A DNA stretch of 7,458 bases from an uncultured Rubrobacteraceae bacterium (GTDB lineage: Bacteria > Actinomycetota > Rubrobacteria > Rubrobacterales > Rubrobacteraceae): contig CADCUW010000112.1 of the NCBI GenBank assembly GCA_902805985.1, positions 1 through 7,458 of the forward strand. The letters are read 5' to 3'. The stretch's first letter is position 1. Every line of letters starts with the position of its first letter. This document shows positions 3,934-7,458 of the stretch, one piece after another. Below the pieces are notes generated by a model. That model did no database searches. It saw only the letters and a program-made list of their open reading frames with translations, and was not told the DNA's origin. The translations under genes and the position numbers were made by a program.

Positions 3934-6681
3934 CTAGTTGGCTAGGAACTCCGACACCGCTTCGGGGGGCAGCGGCCTGGAGAAAAGGTAGCCTTGGGCG
4001 AAGTCGCAGCCCATCTCCCTCAGCAACGTCTCCTGCTCCTCGACTTCCACCCCCTCGGCCACCACCTCCATGCCCAAGATGTGTGCCAGGTCCACGACGG
4101 TCTGCACGATGGCCGTGTCCTCTACCTCTAAGCCGAGGCCCTTCGTGAAGGAGCGGTCGATCTTGAGGATGTCAGCGGGCAGCCGCTTCAGGTAGGACAG
4201 CGAGGAGTACCCGCTGCCGAAGTCGTCCAGGGAGATGCGTATCCCCAGGGCCCTCAGCCGTTCGAGGGCCGCCGTGTTGGCGTCCAGAGTGCCTATGTAG
4301 ACGGTCTCCGTGATGTCCAGCCCCAGTGAAGAGGCGGAGAGCCCGCTCTCCGTGAGGGCCCGCCCTATAGTCTCGGGAAGGTCGGTGCGCCTCAGCTGCC
4401 TGCCCGAAAGGTTCACGGACATTGCCAGCGGCGGATTGCGGGGGAACGCACGTTGCCACTCGACCGCCCGGCGACAGGCCTCCTCCAAAACCAACTCCCC
4501 CATGGGCACCACCAGCCCGCTCTCCTCGGCGATGGGCACGAACTCGTCCGGGTTCAGCAGGCCCCGCTCGGGGTGTTCCCACCTCACCAAAGCCTCGAAG
4601 CCCCATAATCCGCCGGTCTGGAGGCTGACTATGGGCTGGTAGTGCACGACGAACTCGTCCTCCTCTATGGCCCTCCTCAGGTCGTTCTCCAGCTCCAGCC
4701 GGTCCACCGCCCGCCCGTGCATGGCCGGGTCGAAAACCTCGTGGTTGGAGCCCTGGTTCTTGGCCCGGTACATGGCCGTGTCGGCCTCCCTGAGGAGAGC
4801 CTCGGCGTCTTTGGTGCCCTCGCTCCCCAGCGCCACCCCGATGCTGGCGGCCACGTACAGCTCCCGCCCTTCCAGGAGAAACGGTTCCCGTAGCTCCTCG
4901 ACGATCCGCTCGGCCACCCGCACCGCGCCGTCGGGTGCCTCAAGGTCCTCGATAAGTACGGTGAACTCGTCGCCACCGAAGCGGGCCAGGGTGTCCTCGG
5001 GCCTGAGGCAGCTTCCGAGGCGTTTGGCCACCTCGACCAGCAGCCTGTCGCCCGTGTCGTGGCCTAGGGAGTCATTGACGACCTTAAAGTCGTCGAGGTC
5101 CGTGAACAGAATCGCCACCAAGCGGTCCCGCCTCCTGGTGCGTGCGAGGGCTTGCCCGAGGCGGTCCACGAAAAGGCGGCGGTTGGGGAGACCGGTGAGG
5201 GAATCGTGCAGCGCCTGGTGCCTAAGGCGCTTCTCCAGGGCCTTGCGGTCGGTAACGTCCTGGAACTGGGAGAGGAAGTGGCTCGGGTTGCCCGCAGAGT
5301 CGCGGATCAACGACACGTTGAGCATTACCCACACCACCCGACCGTCGGAGCGGACGTAGCGCTTCTCTATGGCGTACCTGGAGCCTCCGTCGCGCATTAT
5401 CTGTTGCGTGCGTGCCTTGCTGTTCTCCAGATCATCGGGGTGGGTCACCTCGGATGAGGTCTTGGAGAGCAGCTCCTCCTCGGAGTAGCCGAGCATCTCG
5501 CAAAGCGCCCGGTTGACCCTGAGGTAGCGTTTGTCGGAATCCGGCGAGGATGACGGCAGGCCGACGAGGGCCGCACCGTTTGGCGCGTCCTCGAACGCGC
5601 CCCTGAAGCGCTCCTCGCTCTCCCTGAGCGCCTCCTCAACCACCTTGCGCTCGGTTACGTCCTGGAAGTAGACCGAGAGCCCGGACTGCGACGGGTACGC
5701 CCTGACGCCGTACCACCTCTTAAGCGGCGGGTAGTACGCCTCGAACTCGAGCGTCCTGCCCTCCGCCACCGCTCTGCGATACTTGGGGTAGAACGTGGGG
5801 TCCTCCCACAGCCTCTCGCCAACGAGGTCCTCCCTGGTCCTCTCCATCATGAGTGCCGCCTGGGAGTTGACGTAGGCGAAGCGCATCTCGTGGTCAAGGA
5901 TAAAGAAGCCGTCGGTGATGCTCTCCAGCACGGAAAAAAGCTCGGCCTCGGAGCGCCGAAGCGCCTCCTCTGCCTCCTTGCGCTCGGTTATGTCCCTCAG
6001 GACGCCTAAGACCCCGACCTGCTCGCCGTCCTCACCGAGGACGGGGGTGTTGGTGGCCTCGACTGTCAGCGGAGTGCCGTCCCTGCGCCTGACCACGAAC
6101 TCGCCCTTCCAGCTTAGGCCCGCCCTGACGCTCGCCATGACCTCCTCCGCGTGCGTGCGCAGGTCCTCGGGGACCACCCGGTCCATCAGCCTACGGCCTA
6201 CCGCCTCCTCGGCGGAGAATCCGTACATCTCCTCCGCCGCCCGGTTCCAGTAGACGACCTTCCTGTCGGCATCCAGGGCGATCACAGCCTCGCCCACCGC
6301 CCCCAACAGTTGCGCCTGCAACCGGAGCCGCTCCTCGGCCTCCTTGCGCTCAGTGACATCCCTTGAGACCACCACCACGCCCCCCACCGCAGGGTCGTCG
6401 AGCAGGTAGGTGCCCACGCTCTGCATCCACAGCCACGAGCCGTACTTGCGGCGGAAGCGGTACTCGGCCTCGTTGGTGACGACGCCACCCTTGGCGAGGG
6501 CCTCCGCCGTCTCCTCCAAAACGTGGGCAAGGTCGTCGGGGTGGACGTGGTCGAGGACGTTCATCGTGCCGACGGCCTGCTCGGGGTCGTAGCCCAAGGC
6601 CCGCCCCCAGGCGGGGTTGGCGTAGCGCAGGGTGCCGTCGGGGTCCACCACGGTGACGATCTCCGAAGAGTGTTCCACCAC
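3934..6681 (-). CDS. PAS-PAS-PAS-PAS-GGDEF-EAL cyclic-di-GMP enzyme
   Basis: This is a 915-residue sensor that probably both makes and degrades c-di-GMP. Four PAS domains lie at about residues 1-113, 117-236, 240-346 and 353-480. Each ends in a DVTERK-type C-cap (109-113, 231-235, 342-346, 476-480), followed by short helical linkers that could pass signals. The diguanylate cyclase domain (about 484-650) has TDLDDFK with Asp528, an intact GGDEF at 569-573 and the RxxD inhibitory site RPED at 560-563 five residues before it. The phosphodiesterase domain (about 667-905) keeps EALVRW (Glu696), Asn757, Glu792, Asp819-Asp820 in DDFGSGYSS, Lys840, Glu876 and Gln896, so both activities look possible. 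No membrane segment is seen, so it is a cytoplasmic sensor of unknown ligand. The GTG at 6681 is the first ordinary start codon in frame. It has no good ribosome binding site, and the frame stays open upstream to 6876 with PAS-like sequence, so the true N-terminus is probably longer. Confidence 0.93.
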   Translation of the reverse strand: MVEHSSEIVTVVDPDGTLRYANPAWGRALGYDPEQAVGTMNVLDHVHPDDLAHVLEETAEALAKGGVVTNEAEYRFRRKYGSWLWMQSVGTYLLDDPAVGGVVVVSRDVTERKEAEERLRLQAQLLGAVGEAVIALDADRKVVYWNRAAEEMYGFSAEEAVGRRLMDRVVPEDLRTHAEEVMASVRAGLSWKGEFVVRRRDGTPLTVEATNTPVLGEDGEQVGVLGVLRDITERKEAEEALRRSEAELFSVLESITDGFFILDHEMRFAYVNSQAALMMERTREDLVGERLWEDPTFYPKYRRAVAEGRTLEFEAYYPPLKRWYGVRAYPSQSGLSVYFQDVTERKVVEEALRESEERFRGAFEDAPNGAALVGLPSSSPDSDKRYLRVNRALCEMLGYSEEELLSKTSSEVTHPDDLENSKARTQQIMRDGGSRYAIEKRYVRSDGRVVWVMLNVSLIRDSAGNPSHFLSQFQDVTDRKALEKRLRHQALHDSLTGLPNRRLFVDRLGQALARTRRRDRLVAILFTDLDDFKVVNDSLGHDTGDRLLVEVAKRLGSCLRPEDTLARFGGDEFTVLIEDLEAPDGAVRVAERIVEELREPFLLEGRELYVAASIGVALGSEGTKDAEALLREADTAMYRAKNQGSNHEVFDPAMHGRAVDRLELENDLRRAIEEDEFVVHYQPIVSLQTGGLWGFEALVRWEHPERGLLNPDEFVPIAEESGLVVPMGELVLEEACRRAVEWQRAFPRNPPLAMSVNLSGRQLRRTDLPETIGRALTESGLSASSLGLDITETVYIGTLDANTAALERLRALGIRISLDDFGSGYSSLSYLKRLPADILKIDRSFTKGLGLEVEDTAIVQTVVDLAHILGMEVVAEGVEVEEQETLLREMGCDFAQGYLFSRPLPPEAVSEFLAN

Positions 6682-6876
6682 CGAGCGCAGCCACCGATCG
6701 TCTTGTCCCAGTAACCCATTGAAATGCTCGGGCTTACCACTGCCACGGGGGCCACTGTTGCCGGGGTCGTTTCGGTCTGTCTCCGAGGGGTCCAGGTCTC
6801 CCTTTCCGGCAATGAGGCCACCGCCAAGCGAGAGTATACCGGTTGGTCTTGGAGGTAGGCTACTTTGAAAACCTCC
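6682..6876 (-). other. Upstream open extension of the c-di-GMP gene without a usual start codon
   Basis: The frame of the GGDEF-EAL gene is open for 65 codons above its annotated GTG, back to a TAG at 6879-6877. The last part, FNGLLGQDDRWLRSVVEHSS, matches the normal lead-in helix of a PAS domain, so it is very likely translated. No ATG, GTG or TTG occurs in this extension, only CTG and one ATT. A neighbouring frame has an ATG at 6890 (MREDREVFKVAYLQDQPVYS) and overlaps it. A frameshift between the two near 6790-6840, or an unusual start codon, would explain this. A TATACT hexamer at 6838-6833 could be a -10 box. Confidence 0.55.
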
Positions 6877-6890
6877 CTATCCTCGCGCAT

Positions 6891-7183
6891 CCTACGCTAG
6901 CGCCACCCTGATCAACCGGAACACGGTGGTCACAACCTGAAGCGGTGCGGGCAAGCCAAAGATCGGGAGCATTCGAGCTGGTCAAGATCGAAGTTTCCTG
7001 ATGAGGTCTTGAAGATAACCGTTGCCGACTGGAGCGTCTTACGCGTCTGTTGGTCCGCACCCCGGCCAGGGACCCCGAGCCAGGCAGCATCGCATTGCCG
7101 ATTGCATTAGGAGTGTCCCCAAAGCGCGCCCGAGGCTCACGATTTGAGGTCTCTCCGCCCGTCCCCACGGGCCCTCCTTGGGG
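6891..7183. other. Interval without a recognisable gene
   Basis: Between the c-di-GMP gene's upstream frame and the tRNA-His fragment I find no frame with credible protein sequence and no RNA gene. A 176-codon minus-strand frame spans it but merely reads through the tRNA fragment. The segment 7163-7183 contains a weak hairpin (CCCCA paired with TGGGG, 11-nt loop) just beyond the tRNA 3' end, without a T-run. Confidence 0.45.
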
Positions 7184-7225
7184 GGTGACCGACGGGGCTC
7201 GAACCCGCGACCTTCGGAGCCACAA
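7184..7225 (-). tRNA. 3' half of a tRNA-His (GTG); probable attachment-site footprint
   Basis: Read on the minus strand, these 42 nt match tRNA positions 32-73 exactly in length. They are the anticodon loop TTGTGGC (anticodon GTG, His), 3' anticodon stem TCCGA, variable loop AGGTC, T-stem GCGGG, T-loop TTCGAGC, T-stem CCCGT, acceptor 3' strand CGGTCAC and discriminator C. C73 is the hallmark of tRNA-His. The five T-stem pairs all form (one G-U). CCA is not encoded; CCC follows. The 5' half is absent: the bases that should form the other anticodon-stem strand (TCGGA expected) are CCCAC, and no D-arm follows. A fragment beginning in the anticodon loop and ending at the tRNA 3' end is what tyrosine-recombinase integration into tRNA genes leaves. 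It is not a functional tRNA. Confidence 0.75.
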
Positions 7226-7238
7226 GTGGGTGGTCGGG

Positions 7239-7258
7239 GCTTCGGGGGCGGCCGAAGC
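7239..7258. repeat. Inverted repeat next to the tRNA fragment
   Basis: GCTTCGG at 7239-7245 pairs with CCGAAGC at 7252-7258 across a 6-nt loop. It lies 13 bp from the broken side of the tRNA-His fragment. There is no T-run to make it an ordinary intrinsic terminator. It could be an arm site or a chance GC-rich hairpin. Confidence 0.35.
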
Positions 7259-7352
7259 GGGGCTCTGGCGGGTGCGACAATGACCTCCAGGAGGTGGGTT
7301 GCAGTAGGGCTGCAGTACGGTCCGCGAGGAGGCGAAACCGGACCGGTCGCTA

Positions 7353-7458
7353 GAGGGTGTTATGAACTTGCGTGGCCTCGACGGTAGCATATTGGTATGT
7401 CCGAAAGAAAACCGTACCCCACCGACGTCTCCGACGAAGAGTGGGCCTTCGTCGCTCC
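7353..7458 (+). mobile_element. Left end of an IS5-like insertion sequence (runs off the window)
   Basis: The transposase start at 7397 is preceded by GAGGGTGTTATGAACTTG at 7353-7370. This has the form of an IS5-group terminal inverted repeat (GAG/GGGxTGTT). CTAG at 7350-7353 overlaps the proposed end and could be the target duplication. The short distance (about 44 bp) from this end to the start codon is normal for the family. The right end, which would prove the boundary, is outside the window, so the exact left base is uncertain by a few positions. Confidence 0.55.
7397..7458 (+). CDS. IS5-family transposase, N-terminal fragment
   Basis: An ATG at 7397 opens a frame that continues past the window edge; 20 complete codons are visible, beginning MSERKPYPTDVSDEEWAFVA. 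The pattern YPTDVSDEEWAFVAP is the characteristic N-terminus of IS5-type DDE transposases (the DUF4096-like domain that precedes the catalytic core). The catalytic residues lie outside, so its activity cannot be judged. No strong ribosome binding site precedes the ATG, and TAGCAT at 7385-7390 may be a -10 box. Weak translation signals are common in transposases. Confidence 0.85.
   Translation, partial: MSERKPYPTDVSDEEWAFVA

Noticed and set aside
4667..5359. A 230-codon plus-strand frame within the c-di-GMP gene
   Set aside because: It is antisense to the GGDEF domain and consists mostly of Ser/Arg.
6860..7390. A 176-codon minus-strand frame containing WLRRSRVRAPSVTP
   Set aside because: That motif is the familiar translation of a tRNA 3' half read through as protein, so the frame is spurious. 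The plus-strand frames carrying GARTRDLRSH and GSNPRPSEPQ are the antisense equivalents.
1..7458. CRISPR array, toxin-antitoxin pair or recognisable defence system
   Set aside because: No regularly spaced repeats and no known effector, nuclease or toxin motifs were found on either strand.

Overview
The window looks like chromosomal DNA from a high-GC actinobacterium. The GC-rich third codon positions, the frequent GTG starts, a putative leaderless gene with a TANNNT box, and the style of the PAS/GGDEF/EAL protein fit a Rubrobacter-like organism. That assignment rests on sequence feel, not on a search. Two solid genes carry most of the recognisable function, with an accessory, partly decayed region around and between them.

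Left (1-1237): a divergent pair. An alpha/beta hydrolase reads leftward out of the window (start at 862; its C-terminus lies beyond base 1). A small OB-fold-like protein reads rightward (989-1237). The shared 126-bp promoter region carries a 9-bp direct repeat spaced by 23 bp.

Middle (1238-3933): a gene-poor plus-strand stretch. It holds small hypothetical proteins: a winged-helix-like protein, a 38-residue acidic peptide, a coiled-coil protein, a 67-residue ORF, a Gmad2 immunoglobulin-like domain protein and a 25-residue microprotein. Two decayed recombination genes are mixed in: a short, weakly supported rve-type transposase relic near 1330-1440, and a clear tyrosine-recombinase relic with in-frame stops that ends at 3921.

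Right (3934-7458): a large minus-strand gene for a PAS-PAS-PAS-PAS-GGDEF-EAL cyclic-di-GMP enzyme. Its active-site and I-site motifs are intact, but its 5' end is uncertain. Upstream of it is about 500 bp without a credible protein gene. This stretch contains the exact 3' half of a tRNA-His (from the anticodon loop to discriminator C73) on the minus strand. Such a fragment is the classical footprint of site-specific integration into a tRNA gene. The window ends inside an IS5-like insertion sequence whose transposase starts at 7397.

Taken together, the window reads as a worn genomic-island or integration hotspot (tRNA fragment, dead integrase, IS, orphan small ORFs) next to ordinary genes. I see no clear new multi-gene system. 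The points most worth checking are the tRNA-His half-gene, the start of the c-di-GMP gene and the small unannotatable ORFs with good ribosome binding sites.
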